Positions 6,467 through 14,447 of a DNA stretch of 49,233 nt are shown here, piece by piece (position 1 is the first letter of the stretch; each line of letters begins with the position of its first letter). Source of the DNA: DAOOPX01 sp964653045 (GTDB lineage Bacteria > Patescibacteriota > Microgenomatia > UBA1400 > PJMF01); assembly GCA_964653045.1 (NCBI GenBank), contig CAZZBW010000007.1, positions 1-49,233 on the forward strand, in the 5' to 3' direction. Under the pieces are notes generated by a model. The model did not search any database, had not been told where the DNA came from, and was given only the letters and a program-made list of their open reading frames with translations. The position numbers and the translations under genes are program-made.

Positions 6467-8152
6467 CCTACTTACTTTTTTTAAAAGAGATTTTTGATGT
6501 TTGGTGCGGAGCGAGTGATATTGATCAGATCTAGTGCCATTGGTATTAATTAGTTTGGCAATATACTCTGCGCCGATGTAATGAGGCATGAGGACATAGG
6601 TGGCGCCTGAGCGATACAGCTCAAGCGCCTCGGCCTTGGTCTGTGCCATGGGGATGATGATGGCTTTGGAGTTTCTTTCTCGAAAATGTGAAGTGATCAA
6701 CACGTTGGTAGCGTTATCAGGAATAGTGGAAATAATTACCTTAGGTTTTTGTAAGGGGAGCTCGTTCAAAAACTCAATATCTGCCGCATCACCAAACCGG
6801 CTATCAAGCCCCAGTAGGTCGACGCGTTCTCGTGATTCTGGGTTAAAATCGACTACTAGAAAGCTCAGCTCTAATTTTTTCAGTGCGCTGGCAAATAGGT
6901 GGCCGACTCGATCGAAACCGAAGATAACACTGTCGAAGTTTTCGCCCACTGAGCCGGGATCAGTAGTTTTACGCTTGAGTAATTCCAGAATGACGAGGAA
7001 CTTGGTCAGTTTGGGATAAAGTATCTCGGAATAAAGAATCATGTAGGTGGAACCGGCGATGGTAATTAAGCCGACTATGGTAATTAATGAAAGGATGTCA
7101 GCGCTCAAGTGCCCGACACGTAAGCCCAGGGCACCAAGAATCAGGGAGAACTCACTGATTTGAGCCACAGTCATGCCAGCCATATAATTGGTTTTACGAT
7201 TAAATCCCAGATGATTCATCAAAATGATGACGATGATGGGATTGCCGATCAGCACAAACAGGGACAAAACTATAGCAGGAACAATCAAGCTGCCTAAGTT
7301 ATCGACTTGGAGTTGTGAGCCCAGCAGGATGAAAAAGATGATGATGAAGAAGTCGCGGAGTGGCTTCAGCCGCGAAGCGATCTCAATTGAGTAGGGCGTG
7401 ACTGAGAGAGTCACGCCCGCAATCAGCGCGCCAATCTCGATTGAAAACCCCAAATAGGCAAACACGCTCGCCAGGCCCATTCCCCAAGCCAGAGCAGCTA
7501 AAAATAATAACTCAGCTGACTGGGCAGCGTACCCGACGAGCTTGGGTAAGATAAACTTGGAAGTCAGGAATAAAAATAACAAGATCAGCCCAGCTTTGGC
7601 TAAAGTGTAAGCTAGGGTCACCAGTAGACCTTGCTCACCACCAGATGAAGACATGGTAATAAAAATCATGATAATGGCAGCAAGCACGTCTTGAACCAAG
7701 AGCAGTCCGACCGCGATCTTAGCATAGAGTTTCTGCATATCTTTTTTGTCAGTAATTAATTTTAGGATGATGATGGTGCTGCTAAAAGTCAGGGCAATCG
7801 CCACGTACATGGCTGCCAACTTATCAATACCCAGAGCGAGCGAGATTAAGAAACCGATCAATGAGGTGAAAAAAACTTGGCCCAAGCCCATCAGCAACGA
7901 TACCTTTCCCACTTCTTGAATCACTTTGGGACTCAAATATAGACCGACGATGAATAGAAGAAACACGATCCCGACTTTGGCAAACAGCTCGAGCTCATCT
8001 TCGGCTTTGAGAATATTGAGTAAGTACGGTCCAGCCACAATCCCTGAAATAATGTATCCAACCACTAGAGGTTGCTGAAGTTTCTTGACTATCAAAGTGA
8101 TAAAAGTAGTGAGGGCGAGTAGTAAACTGAGTTCAATGAAAACTGACAACAT
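6458..8152 (-). CDS. Kef-type monovalent cation:proton antiporter (CPA2) with RCK domain
   Basis: Potassium/proton antiporter of the CPA2 family, 564 residues. Residues 1-380 hold the twelve or so membrane helices of the Na/H-exchanger fold, beginning directly with a helix (LSVFIELSLLLALTTFI) and including GYIISGIVAGP and the intramembrane Gln/Asp-bearing segments (LLLVQDVLA). Residues about 408-520 form an RCK/TrkA-N nucleotide-binding domain with FGFDRVGHLFA as the dinucleotide loop and VVDFN at strand 2. The RCK-C domain of full KefB is absent, as in YbaL-like proteins of shorter length. It follows a 97-residue unknown gene by 4 nt, so the two should be co-transcribed. Role: potassium and pH homeostasis. 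Confidence 0.9.
   Translation of the reverse strand: MLSVFIELSLLLALTTFITLIVKKLQQPLVVGYIISGIVAGPYLLNILKAEDELELFAKVGIVFLLFIVGLYLSPKVIQEVGKVSLLMGLGQVFFTSLIGFLISLALGIDKLAAMYVAIALTFSSTIIILKLITDKKDMQKLYAKIAVGLLLVQDVLAAIIMIFITMSSSGGEQGLLVTLAYTLAKAGLILLFLFLTSKFILPKLVGYAAQSAELLFLAALAWGMGLASVFAYLGFSIEIGALIAGVTLSVTPYSIEIASRLKPLRDFFIIIFFILLGSQLQVDNLGSLIVPAIVLSLFVLIGNPIIVIILMNHLGFNRKTNYMAGMTVAQISEFSLILGALGLRVGHLSADILSLITIVGLITIAGSTYMILYSEILYPKLTKFLVILELLKRKTTDPGSVGENFDSVIFGFDRVGHLFASALKKLELSFLVVDFNPESRERVDLLGLDSRFGDAADIEFLNELPLQKPKVIISTIPDNATNVLITSHFRERNSKAIIIPMAQTKAEALELYRSGATYVLMPHYIGAEYIAKLINTNGTRSDQYHSLRTKHQKSLLKKVSRLL
7394..7418. repeat. Intragenic perfect inverted repeat, 10-bp arms
   Basis: Arms GGGCGTGACT and AGTCACGCCC with a GAGAG loop, inside the antiporter gene, encoding AGVTLSVTP in the membrane domain. 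Confidence 0.8.
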
Positions 8153-8156
8153 AGCG

Positions 8157-8450
8157 TTACTTATTTATAACACCAACTTTATCTATTAGGGGAAACTCTT
8201 TGCGTACCAACTGCCAATACTTGTCAGATAGAGTAGAAGAAAATTGAGCGAACTTGCCTCGTTCCATACCGCTGCATAATTTACGTTCCCAAAACCGGAT
8301 GGTGTCAAGTACTTCCAAGCCAACCTGGTGAAAATCTGGTGATAATTTATCAGGATTCAAAGTTGCCTGGTGATGAATTAGACTAAAGTGGTCAAACAGC
8401 TCCTGATTCTTATCTTTCATCAGCTGGTAATAATGATGGTGCTTGGTCAT
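8157..8450 (-). CDS. Hypothetical protein, co-transcribed with the antiporter
   Basis: A 97-residue soluble, mostly helical protein rich in His, Phe and Leu, starting TKHHHYYQLMKDKNQELFDHF. I do not recognise a domain. It ends 4 nt before the antiporter start, which suggests one transcript and perhaps a regulatory link. A box TGC-TAGACT at 8481-8489 (minus) could drive the pair, giving a leader of about 25 nt without a clear ribosome site. It has no frame competitor on the other strand and a sensible residue mix, so it is probably real. Confidence 0.6.
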   Translation of the reverse strand: MTKHHHYYQLMKDKNQELFDHFSLIHHQATLNPDKLSPDFHQVGLEVLDTIRFWERKLCSGMERGKFAQFSSTLSDKYWQLVRKEFPLIDKVGVINK

Positions 8451-8480
8451 GTCAGGTTGCTAAAATTTTTACAAGGACTC

Positions 8481-8489
8481 AGTCTAGCA
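8481..8489 (-). promoter_or_regulatory. Extended -10 box upstream of the hypothetical-antiporter pair
   Basis: TGC-TAGACT on the minus strand, the same nonamer as at 11176-11184. It sits 30 nt before the start codon at 8450, so unlike most boxes here it would give a short leader. Confidence 0.35.
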
Positions 8490-8532
8490 TAAGCAAATAA
8501 GATTTCGCTACTAGCGTGTAAAGAGTGGAGTT

Positions 8533-8541
8533 TGCTATCAT
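8533..8541 (+). promoter_or_regulatory. Extended -10 box of the aldolase gene
   Basis: TGC-TATCAT, with exactly 6 nt between the hexamer and the ATG at 8548. Transcription would begin at the start codon, giving a leaderless mRNA. Confidence 0.6.
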
Positions 8542-8547
8542 CGTGTT

Positions 8548-9606
8548 ATGACTTTTGAGCAGATAAAAGAAATTTTGGGGGATGAAGCTAATCATCTCTT
8601 GGATTATCGCAGCCCCAAACTCTCGGCTGAGATGCTGTCTCAGCCTGGTCCAGAGCAGATGCTGAGTGTGATGCGCCAATCTGATCGCTCCGCAAGCGTG
8701 ATTGCCAATTTAAGCAAGCTTTATCGGCACGGAAGGTTAGCTGGTACTGGTTATCTGTCAATTTTTCCGGTCGATCAGGGTCTGGAGCACACCGCGGCCT
8801 TCTCTTTTTATAAAAATCCGATTTACTTTGATCCAGAGCAAATCGTTAAATTTGCCGTTGAAGCTGAGTGCAGCGGTGTGGCCAGTAGTATGGGGGTATT
8901 AGGCTTGGTGTCTGGCAAGTACGCTGATCAGATTCCGTTTATCGCCAAGCTTAATCATAGTGAGCACCTGACCTATCCTCCAATTACTGACCAGTTGATG
9001 TTTGGTTCGGTTGAGCGTGCTTATAATCTTGGTGCAGCGGGGGTAGGGATGACAGTCTACTTTGGTTCGGAGTTTTCCCACCGGCAGATCGAAGAAGTGT
9101 CTTTGGCAATTGAAAAAGCTCATCGCTTGGGCATGTTCGCCATCATTTGGTGTTATCCGCGCAATTCGCAGTACCAGCGTGGTAATGTCAATTACTCGAC
9201 TGCGGTGGATATTACCGCCCAAGCGATTCACTTGGCTGTGACTATGGGGGCAGATATTGTTAAACAAAAGTTTCCGTCACAGCAACGCGGCTTCACTGAT
9301 CTCAACTTTTCCTACTCTCATCCCGATATGTATCAGCGGCTGCTGAGTGACCACCCGATTGATTTAGTCCGCTACCAAGTGGCGCATGCTTATATGGGGA
9401 AGATTGGGTTAATTAATTCTGGAGGTGATGCAAAAGGAGAGTCTGATCTGCGTGATGCGGTCCGGACAGCAGTAATTAATAAGCGCGCGGGTGGGCAAGG
9501 TCTAATTATGGGTCGAAAGCTGTTTAAAAAGTCGTGGGAAGATGGGTTGTCTATCATTCGGGCAGTTCAGGACGTTTATTTGTTGCCGGAAATTACTTTA
9601 GCTTAA
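8548..9606 (+). CDS. fbaB: Class I fructose-bisphosphate aldolase (DhnA/FbaB type)
   Basis: Glycolytic/gluconeogenic aldolase that cleaves fructose 1,6-bisphosphate through a Schiff base, 352 residues in one TIM-barrel domain. FPVDQGLEH at 73-81 is the family's N-terminal signature strand, AKLNHSEHLTYP at 133-144 the next conserved strand, and GADIVKQKFP at 234-243 holds Lys239, the expected Schiff-base lysine. RAVQDVY near the end closes the barrel. This archaeal/bacterial DhnA type needs no metal. The gene is monocistronic: it diverges from the antiporter unit and converges with the M29 aminopeptidase across 19 bp that contain no visible terminator hairpin. Its start follows an extended -10 box by 6 nt. 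Confidence 0.93.
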   Translation: MTFEQIKEILGDEANHLLDYRSPKLSAEMLSQPGPEQMLSVMRQSDRSASVIANLSKLYRHGRLAGTGYLSIFPVDQGLEHTAAFSFYKNPIYFDPEQIVKFAVEAECSGVASSMGVLGLVSGKYADQIPFIAKLNHSEHLTYPPITDQLMFGSVERAYNLGAAGVGMTVYFGSEFSHRQIEEVSLAIEKAHRLGMFAIIWCYPRNSQYQRGNVNYSTAVDITAQAIHLAVTMGADIVKQKFPSQQRGFTDLNFSYSHPDMYQRLLSDHPIDLVRYQVAHAYMGKIGLINSGGDAKGESDLRDAVRTAVINKRAGGQGLIMGRKLFKKSWEDGLSIIRAVQDVYLLPEITLA

Positions 9607-9625
9607 TTTTTCAATTCTTTTTGTT

Positions 9626-10837
9626 TTATAAGGTGAACTGCCCATCTTGGTAAATCACTTTTTGAGTGCCATCGCTTAGGTGGGCGGTGACTGTCCGGGG
9701 AGAGGTGCTGACAAAGTCGGTATGTTCGGCTGAGTCGTTAAATCCCAGTTGTTGCCAATCTTTTTCACTCAGCTTGGTCCGATCACCGCGGAAAGCATCA
9801 CGGTAAGCCATGCCGATGGCCACGTGAGTGTTGCCGTGGGGGCCACCCATGTTTTCGTCATACAGGGTTTCAGCCATAAAGTGGGTAATTTTAGATATTC
9901 TTCTGTCAGTTAGGGAAAACTCACCCAACTTGTTGGCACCTGGCGTTTTCAGCATCTCGTGTAATAAATGCTCACCGCGCTTGGCGTGTGCCTTGACCAC
10001 TAGTCCGTTGCGGAGTTCAAAAGAGACTCCTTCGAGAATATGACCATAGCGGTAAAGGGGCTGATTGAAACTAATTGTTCCCTCACAGCCACGCCAGTTG
10101 GGCGAGGCAAACAGCTCATAGCTAGGGATGTTACGATCGGCGCCACCGACCCAGATTCGGTCGGCGCCGAGCTGAACTTTCAGGTTTACATCTGGACCAG
10201 TTACTTTGACAAACTCAATTGACAGCTGATTAAGTTTTTTCTTAAGATCGAGCTGCATCGCTTTGGTCTTACGCCACTCAGCAATGGGATCTGCCGTATC
10301 TAGGTAACAAGCCTGAATAATTTGTTGCCAGTACTCTTCGAGAGTTAAACCCACGATTTGGGCCTTAGCTTCTACTCCCCACAGGGCAGCAGTCCAAGTA
10401 AATTTGCCATTGATTTCTTTGGCGGTCAGCCAGTCGCGGTAGGATTTCTGTGAGTTGCGCGCCAAAAAGATTTTTTGGGGATTAACACCTTCAAGTTCAC
10501 TAGGGTTAGGATCAGCAATGATGCCAATGTTGTGGTCGATCAAATCGGCGCGGGACTTCAAATATCCGGCTGGGAAAAAATTGAGTTGCTCCTCTGTCGC
10601 CAGCTCAAAGTAATCTCGATCCAACCCGGTTGGCAGTAATCTCATCAGCACATGGGCGCCAGCTTTGAGCAAAGTTCTTTGCAGCGATTTCGCCAATGGT
10701 TTAGCAATATCAGGCACCATCACTTGGACTACTTCGCCTGAGTTAATGCCCTCCTTGTTTCCTAGGGCAAAATGGACTAATACACGAGCATATGCGTCCA
10801 GAATTTCTTGACTGGGAGTGTAGGGCAGAGTACTCAT
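9626..10837 (-). CDS. M29-family aminopeptidase (AmpS/PepS type)
   Basis: Cytoplasmic metal-dependent aminopeptidase of 403 residues. The family pattern is visible: NIPSYELFASP (usually NxPxGEvFtaP, with the metal-binding Glu kept), GEFSLTDRRIS, FMAETLYDENMGGPHGNTHVAIGMAY with the metal-binding Glu and His, and HTDFVS near the C-terminus. It should trim N-terminal residues from peptides using a dinuclear metal centre. Its ATG overlaps the stop codon of the Nmad1 gene (ATGA at 10834-10837), so the two are translationally coupled. Some substitutions, such as SYE for the common GGE, suggest altered specificity but not loss of metal binding. Confidence 0.9.
   Translation of the reverse strand: MSTLPYTPSQEILDAYARVLVHFALGNKEGINSGEVVQVMVPDIAKPLAKSLQRTLLKAGAHVLMRLLPTGLDRDYFELATEEQLNFFPAGYLKSRADLIDHNIGIIADPNPSELEGVNPQKIFLARNSQKSYRDWLTAKEINGKFTWTAALWGVEAKAQIVGLTLEEYWQQIIQACYLDTADPIAEWRKTKAMQLDLKKKLNQLSIEFVKVTGPDVNLKVQLGADRIWVGGADRNIPSYELFASPNWRGCEGTISFNQPLYRYGHILEGVSFELRNGLVVKAHAKRGEHLLHEMLKTPGANKLGEFSLTDRRISKITHFMAETLYDENMGGPHGNTHVAIGMAYRDAFRGDRTKLSEKDWQQLGFNDSAEHTDFVSTSPRTVTAHLSDGTQKVIYQDGQFTL
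10137..10170. repeat. Intragenic inverted repeat, 12 bp with a 3-nt bulge
   Basis: TCGGCG pairs with CGCCGA and CCGACC with GGTCGG around a 7-nt loop; CCA is bulged on the 5' side. It lies inside the aminopeptidase gene next to the codons for the metal-site motif NIPSYE. Confidence 0.65.
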
Positions 10838-11166
10838 AGTGAGACCTTGGGTTTAGATTCCGAACCTTTTGGTTTGATTTCCAGTTTTTGAAACCAATCT
10901 CTTCGATAGAGCGCTCCGATCACAGCATATACCGCAATATCAATCCAGGTTTCGTCGATGCTCTCGTTGGCTGGAGTATTGCCCGTCAAAATCAAGTGTT
11001 TTACCCGCTCCACTTTTTCGGTAATGCGCATGGAAATGCCCAGCTCACCATTGGCCAGAATATTGCCTTTGCCATAATCACGATACTTTTTGATGAACAT
11101 GGCCAGCAGTTCTTGGTTGACTGTGGCAAATGCTTCATCGAGATATTTGGGTGTGTTTTTTTTCAT
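10834..11166 (-). CDS. Nmad1/DUF1599-domain protein
   Basis: A 110-residue protein matching the nucleotide-modification-associated domain 1 (DUF1599): KKYRDYGKGNIL at about 25-36, GELGISMRITEKVERVKHL at 41-59, NESIDETWIDIAVYAVIGALY at about 67-87. The layout resembles all-alpha NTP pyrophosphohydrolase-like (MazG/dUTPase-type) helices, so a role in nucleotide handling is likely; the biochemical activity is not established. It is the first gene of a two-gene unit with the aminopeptidase. A TGC-TAGACT box ends 9 nt before the start codon. Confidence 0.75.
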   Translation of the reverse strand: MKKNTPKYLDEAFATVNQELLAMFIKKYRDYGKGNILANGELGISMRITEKVERVKHLILTGNTPANESIDETWIDIAVYAVIGALYRRDWFQKLEIKPKGSESKPKVSL

Positions 11167-11175
11167 AGAATTAGT

Positions 11176-11184
11176 AGTCTAGCA
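11176..11184 (-). promoter_or_regulatory. Extended -10 box of the Nmad1-aminopeptidase unit
   Basis: TGC-TAGACT on the minus strand; 9 nt separate the hexamer from the ATG at 11166, so the mRNA should be leaderless or nearly so. Confidence 0.5.
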
Positions 11185-11188
11185 TGAA

Positions 11189-11803
11189 TTAACTGAAAAA
11201 AGCGGAACTCTGAGCGTCGGCAGATTCCAAGAAATTGAGTAATTGATCTAGCGCCTGGCGCCGATGAGAGATTTGATTTTTGAGATCCGTACCTAGTTTT
11301 CCCAGAGTTTGATCGTATCCCTGGGGGATGAAAATTGGGTCGTAACCAAATCCTGAAGAACCGGCAGGCTGGCGGGCGATGCTGCCCACCAGCCTGCCGG
11401 TAAACAAGCGATGCTGGTGTGTTTTGGGATGGTAGAGACAGATGACAGTAATGAACTGGGCTTGTCGATTAGGATTATCACCCAGCTCAGCTAAAATCTT
11501 GTTATATCGGTCTTGGTCAGAGCCCTTGACGTATCTGGCACTCCGCACACCAGGATCTTGGTTGAGGGCAGTGACTTCTAGACCAGAGTCTTCTGCCAGG
11601 GTGATTATGTTTATTTTATCTCCGTAAGCTTTGGCCTTGATCAATGCATTTTCCGAAAAACTCTGGCCAGTTTCGGCCACTTCAAAACCTGCTAGAGCTA
11701 ATTGCTCGAGCAATACAAATTCAAAGTTTACTGCAGTTAGCAAATGAGAATATTCAGTAATTTTCCCTGGGTTAGTAGTAGCCAGTAAGAGCGAGTGCTC
11801 CAT
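11189..11803 (-). CDS. rdgB: Non-canonical purine NTP pyrophosphatase (RdgB/HAM1)
   Basis: House-cleaning enzyme that hydrolyses dITP, ITP and XTP to monophosphates, keeping deaminated purines out of DNA and RNA. All family marks are present in the 204 residues: TTNPGK at 9-14, SENALIKAKAYG for metal and phosphate contacts, AEDSGLEV with the catalytic Asp, GFGYDPIF for base recognition and SHR near the C-terminus. It starts 2 nt after the ybaB stop codon and should be expressed from the promoter in front of ybaB. The gene contains one of the strongest intragenic hairpins in the window. Confidence 0.95.
   Translation of the reverse strand: MEHSLLLATTNPGKITEYSHLLTAVNFEFVLLEQLALAGFEVAETGQSFSENALIKAKAYGDKINIITLAEDSGLEVTALNQDPGVRSARYVKGSDQDRYNKILAELGDNPNRQAQFITVICLYHPKTHQHRLFTGRLVGSIARQPAGSSGFGYDPIFIPQGYDQTLGKLGTDLKNQISHRRQALDQLLNFLESADAQSSAFFS
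11360..11401. repeat. Intragenic inverted repeat, 13-bp perfect arms plus 4-bp inner stem
   Basis: Outer arms ACCGGCAGGCTGG and CCAGCCTGCCGGT pair perfectly. After one C-A mismatch an inner GGGC/GCCC stem closes a 6-nt loop, for 17 bp in 42 nt. It encodes TGRLVGSIARQPAGS, directly before the conserved GFGYDPIF motif of RdgB. Confidence 0.88.
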
Positions 11804-11805
11804 AC

Positions 11806-12093
11806 TTATTGGCCCATATTGCCGAGCATACCGCCCAAGCCACCAGTCATTCCTTGAAGTTTTTTGGCGGCAGCTTCTTGTGATTTTTTGATGGCTTCGT
11901 TGAGAACCGTCACTGCGTCTTCACTAGTGATTCCCTGGACGGAAAAGTGTTTAATCTTTTGGTCTCCAGTGATCACGACCACGATATCACCACGTTCAAT
12001 CTTGATCTCTTCTTTACTTAACTCGTCTTGCATCTGCTTGGCTTGCTGACGGAGTTTATTTAAATCGCCAAGTGCTTTGAGTGGGTTTTGCAT
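11806..12093 (-). CDS. ybaB: YbaB/EbfC-family nucleoid-associated protein
   Basis: Small dimeric DNA-binding protein of 95 residues, encoded next to dnaX in many bacteria. The N-terminal helix (NKLRQQAKQMQDELSKEE) is followed by the beta-hairpin VVVITGDQKIKHFSVQG and the helix EDAVTVLNEAIKKSQEAAAKKLQ, then a Gly/Met-rich tail, all as in the family. recR, the usual third partner of the dnaX-ybaB-recR set, is absent. The start has a GAAAGGAT ribosome site 7 nt upstream and a full -35/-10 promoter, so this gene and rdgB form their own unit behind dnaX. Confidence 0.92.
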   Translation of the reverse strand: MQNPLKALGDLNKLRQQAKQMQDELSKEEIKIERGDIVVVITGDQKIKHFSVQGITSEDAVTVLNEAIKKSQEAAAKKLQGMTGGLGGMLGNMGQ

Positions 12094-12130
12094 AATTTAG
12101 ATCCTTTCGTTACTATTAATCGTGTGGGTA

Positions 12131-12159
12131 AGTATAAGGTGTTAAGGACTTCTTGGCAA
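12131..12159 (-). promoter_or_regulatory. Sigma70-type promoter of ybaB-rdgB
   Basis: On the minus strand TTGCCA (12159-12154) and TATACT (12136-12131) are separated by 17 nt, the textbook spacing. It lies in the 72-bp gap between dnaX and ybaB and gives a leader of about 30 nt with a GAAAGGAT ribosome site. Confidence 0.7.
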
Positions 12160-12165
12160 CAGCTG

Positions 12166-13692
12166 TCATGAGATCAGGGCTGCATTAAAATCCAACCCGT
12201 GGTTGCTGGGCGGTTCTTCTAGTCGGAACTCAAATTGGATTAATCCCCCGGATAGCTGAGAAGCGACATCTTCAATTAATCTGATGATTTGCGGTTGAGT
12301 CAGTTGTTCTTGATGAAATTTGTAATAAACCGCGAGTGTCACCACGTTGGCTTCCGCCAAAACTGGCTTGATGGAACAAAACAAGGTAGCCAGTCGAGTA
12401 TTGAGCTGACCCACTTGTGTGACAAACTCACTCCATTGTGTCAGCAGTTTTTGACCATCGCCTTGTTTGGTCGATATAGGTAGAACCGTTTCTATGATGG
12501 GGTTCACGGAGTCGCTGCTAACTTGGGTTTCTTTAGAATTTTTTTTTATCAGAGAAATAGCAGTTGGTGGTGAGAATTTAGGCTTTTGAGGTTGTTGGCC
12601 TTGTTTTTGGGCAGCTTGTCTGGTGGCTTTATCGATAATTTCTAGTGAGAGTAGCTCCGTGCTGATTAGCGGGATGGGCGCAGCCGGATTGGTGATGGGG
12701 TGATTGAATGATTTAAGTAGAAATAGAGCAGCTGATTGAGGCAAAGGTGACTCCCCCGCGCTTACTTTAAGACTTTGAAGTAAACAAGAGTGTAAGTACT
12801 TTAAGATATGATTTACAAGATATGATTCATCAATTGCCAAGTTGCGTAGTTCCACAAACAGCTGACTGACTGCTGGTGCATCCTTTTGAATGATCGAGTG
12901 AATCAGTTGAGATACGGATTGCTCAATTGCAGGAAACAAACTTAATGATTGGTTCTGCTCTGAGTGCGATTGATTGACGGCAACTTGTTCAAGCAGTTTA
13001 ACCGCATCACGAAAACTGCCGTCAGCTAGATCAGAGATTTGTTCAAGTAACTCTTGAGAAATTTCGAGTCTTTCAGCCTTGATGATTGGTTTGAGCGCAT
13101 CAATAATTTCAGCACGGGAAGCCTTGGTGAAGCGCAGCACTTGGCACCGTGAAAGAATCGTCGCAGGAATTTTTTGGATCTCAGTTGTGGCCAGAATAAA
13201 GATGACGTGGGCTGGGGGTTCTTCGAGAATCTTCAACAGCGCGTTAAATGCTGGAGTGGTGAGCATGTGGGCTTCATCAAGGATATAGACCGCCATACTT
13301 CCTTGTGTTGGCAAGAGTTGAATTCGTTCTTTGAGGGCACGAACCTCGTTGATGCCGCGATTGCTCGCGGCATCAAGTTCTTGGACGGCAAAAGCCGCCC
13401 CTTGAATTATTTTTTGAATTAAAGGATCACTCGAATCTGGTTCGTGTAGCTCGGTTTTTTTCTTTGAGTTTTGGAAGTAGGCACCCTTAACCGCTTCTTG
13501 ATTCTGTGCGTCATTCAGGACTGCGGCGATAATTCTTGACGCAGAAGTTTTGCCAATACCCTTGGGACCAGTGAATAGTAGTACTTGGGGAATCTTGCCG
13601 TTCTTCATGAACGACAGCAACTGCTCACGAATCACCCGATGGTGGAGATCTGCGACTTTATTTGGCCGGTACTTTAGAGTCCATGCTGGCAT
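12166..13692 (-). CDS. dnaX: DNA polymerase III subunit gamma/tau
   Basis: Clamp-loader ATPase subunit of the replicase, 508 residues. Residues 1-230 are the AAA+ module: GPKGIGKTS at 42-50 (Walker A), LDEAHML at 138-144 (Walker B), ATTE at 168-171 (sensor 1) and SRC at 181-183. The collar follows to about 340, then a Gln/Ser-rich linker and a C-terminal domain. The zinc-binding cysteine module normally found between Walker A and DAAS is missing: residues 60-105 contain no Cys. The length fits a short tau form. I saw no obvious slippery frameshift site for gamma production. It follows ybeY by 21 nt and should be in the same transcript. Confidence 0.93.
   Translation of the reverse strand: MPAWTLKYRPNKVADLHHRVIREQLLSFMKNGKIPQVLLFTGPKGIGKTSASRIIAAVLNDAQNQEAVKGAYFQNSKKKTELHEPDSSDPLIQKIIQGAAFAVQELDAASNRGINEVRALKERIQLLPTQGSMAVYILDEAHMLTTPAFNALLKILEEPPAHVIFILATTEIQKIPATILSRCQVLRFTKASRAEIIDALKPIIKAERLEISQELLEQISDLADGSFRDAVKLLEQVAVNQSHSEQNQSLSLFPAIEQSVSQLIHSIIQKDAPAVSQLFVELRNLAIDESYLVNHILKYLHSCLLQSLKVSAGESPLPQSAALFLLKSFNHPITNPAAPIPLISTELLSLEIIDKATRQAAQKQGQQPQKPKFSPPTAISLIKKNSKETQVSSDSVNPIIETVLPISTKQGDGQKLLTQWSEFVTQVGQLNTRLATLFCSIKPVLAEANVVTLAVYYKFHQEQLTQPQIIRLIEDVASQLSGGLIQFEFRLEEPPSNHGLDFNAALIS
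13349..13376. repeat. Intragenic perfect inverted repeat, 12-bp arms
   Basis: Arms TTGATGCCGCGA and TCGCGGCATCAA with a TTGC loop, inside dnaX, encoding LDAASNRGIN, a conserved part of the AAA+ module. Confidence 0.85.
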
Positions 13693-13713
13693 TAAGTTAG
13701 ATTTAAATATGTA

Positions 13714-14103
13714 CTATTCGTGGTGATAGCCTAACAGATGAAGCAGCCCATGTTCAATATATAAACACAGTTGGTCATCGACTAATCGGCCCAACTTTTT
13801 GGCCTGCTTGATAGTTTCAGGAAAACTAATCACAATGTCACCCAGGTGAGGAGGTATACCAATGGGGAGAGGGAAGTCATTGAACTGATGGCGTTCATGC
13901 AAGGGAAAAGATAAGACATCAGTTGAGCCTTGGTGTTGAAGTTTTGATTGATTAAGCTCAGTAATCTTGCGTTGACCAACGATCGAAATATCTAGTTGTA
14001 CATGATCTAGATCTCGATGAAGCAAAAAATCTCGGGTAAACTCGCGGATTTTTTTACGATTGATAGGATAGCGGGAGCCAACGATCAAGTTGATTTGAAT
14101 CAT
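13714..14103 (-). CDS. ybeY: Endoribonuclease YbeY (rRNA maturation factor)
   Basis: Zinc-dependent RNase needed for 16S rRNA 3'-end processing and ribosome quality control. The start at 14103 gives 129 residues beginning MIQINLIVG; the open frame extends 28 codons upstream but those overlap the preceding gene and do not look like family sequence. The metal motif is at the C-terminus, EHGLLHLLGYHHE, where three His residues fit HX3HX5H; TDVLSFPL and LGDIVISFPE are the other family marks. The protein ends directly after the motif, shorter than most homologues. Its ATG overlaps the upstream stop codon (ATGA). Confidence 0.92.
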   Translation of the reverse strand: MIQINLIVGSRYPINRKKIREFTRDFLLHRDLDHVQLDISIVGQRKITELNQSKLQHQGSTDVLSFPLHERHQFNDFPLPIGIPPHLGDIVISFPETIKQAKKLGRLVDDQLCLYIEHGLLHLLGYHHE

Positions 14104-14438
14104 ACTGGTTCTGATAACGAAAATAATACGCGCGCCCCAACTTGCCTCAGAGTTGGGGCGCTCTCTGCAGTATGAGCTGTTAACCACTCACTCAGTTGGG
14201 TCGAGTCCAAACTTTTGCTCCGCAGCATTGTCAATAGCTGCTGCCTGTCAGAATTATCTGTGATCAGCTGGTCTAGCGCAATTAATAAGTGAGAGATGAT
14301 GGTGTGTTCGAGTAGGTAACGCGCGGCTTGGGTTTTATCAAGTTTCAAGTTCTTTAATGTCTGATCAATGCTTTGATTTTCGACAGCAAGGTCTAAGAGT
14401 AGGAGTAAATTGGGGGAGTTCTGTAATGAGTTGTTCAT
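14100..14438 (-). CDS. Hypothetical helical protein upstream of ybeY
   Basis: A 112-residue Leu-rich helical protein with no Cys, beginning NNSLQNSPNLLLLLDLAVEN. I do not recognise the family. Its stop overlaps the ybeY start and it follows the 253-residue gene by 9 nt, so it belongs to the gltX-ybeY-dnaX transcript. The sequence alternates hydrophobic and polar residues as in a helical bundle, and residues 50-85 could form a coiled coil. A role in RNA or ribosome work is suggested only by context. Confidence 0.6.
   Translation of the reverse strand: MNNSLQNSPNLLLLLDLAVENQSIDQTLKNLKLDKTQAARYLLEHTIISHLLIALDQLITDNSDRQQLLTMLRSKSLDSTQLSEWLTAHTAESAPTLRQVGARVLFSLSEPV
14132..14161. repeat. Intragenic perfect inverted repeat, 11-bp arms
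   Basis: Arms GCGCCCCAACT and AGTTGGGGCGC with an 8-nt loop near the 3' end of the 112-residue gene, 30-60 nt before the ybeY start codon. Position in front of a coupled start could affect ybeY translation. Confidence 0.8.
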
Positions 14439-14447
14439 ATATTGATA

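Noticed and set aside
9828..10222. Two plus-strand ORFs of 60-71 codons within the aminopeptidase gene.
   Set aside because: Shadows of a conserved enzyme on the other strand.
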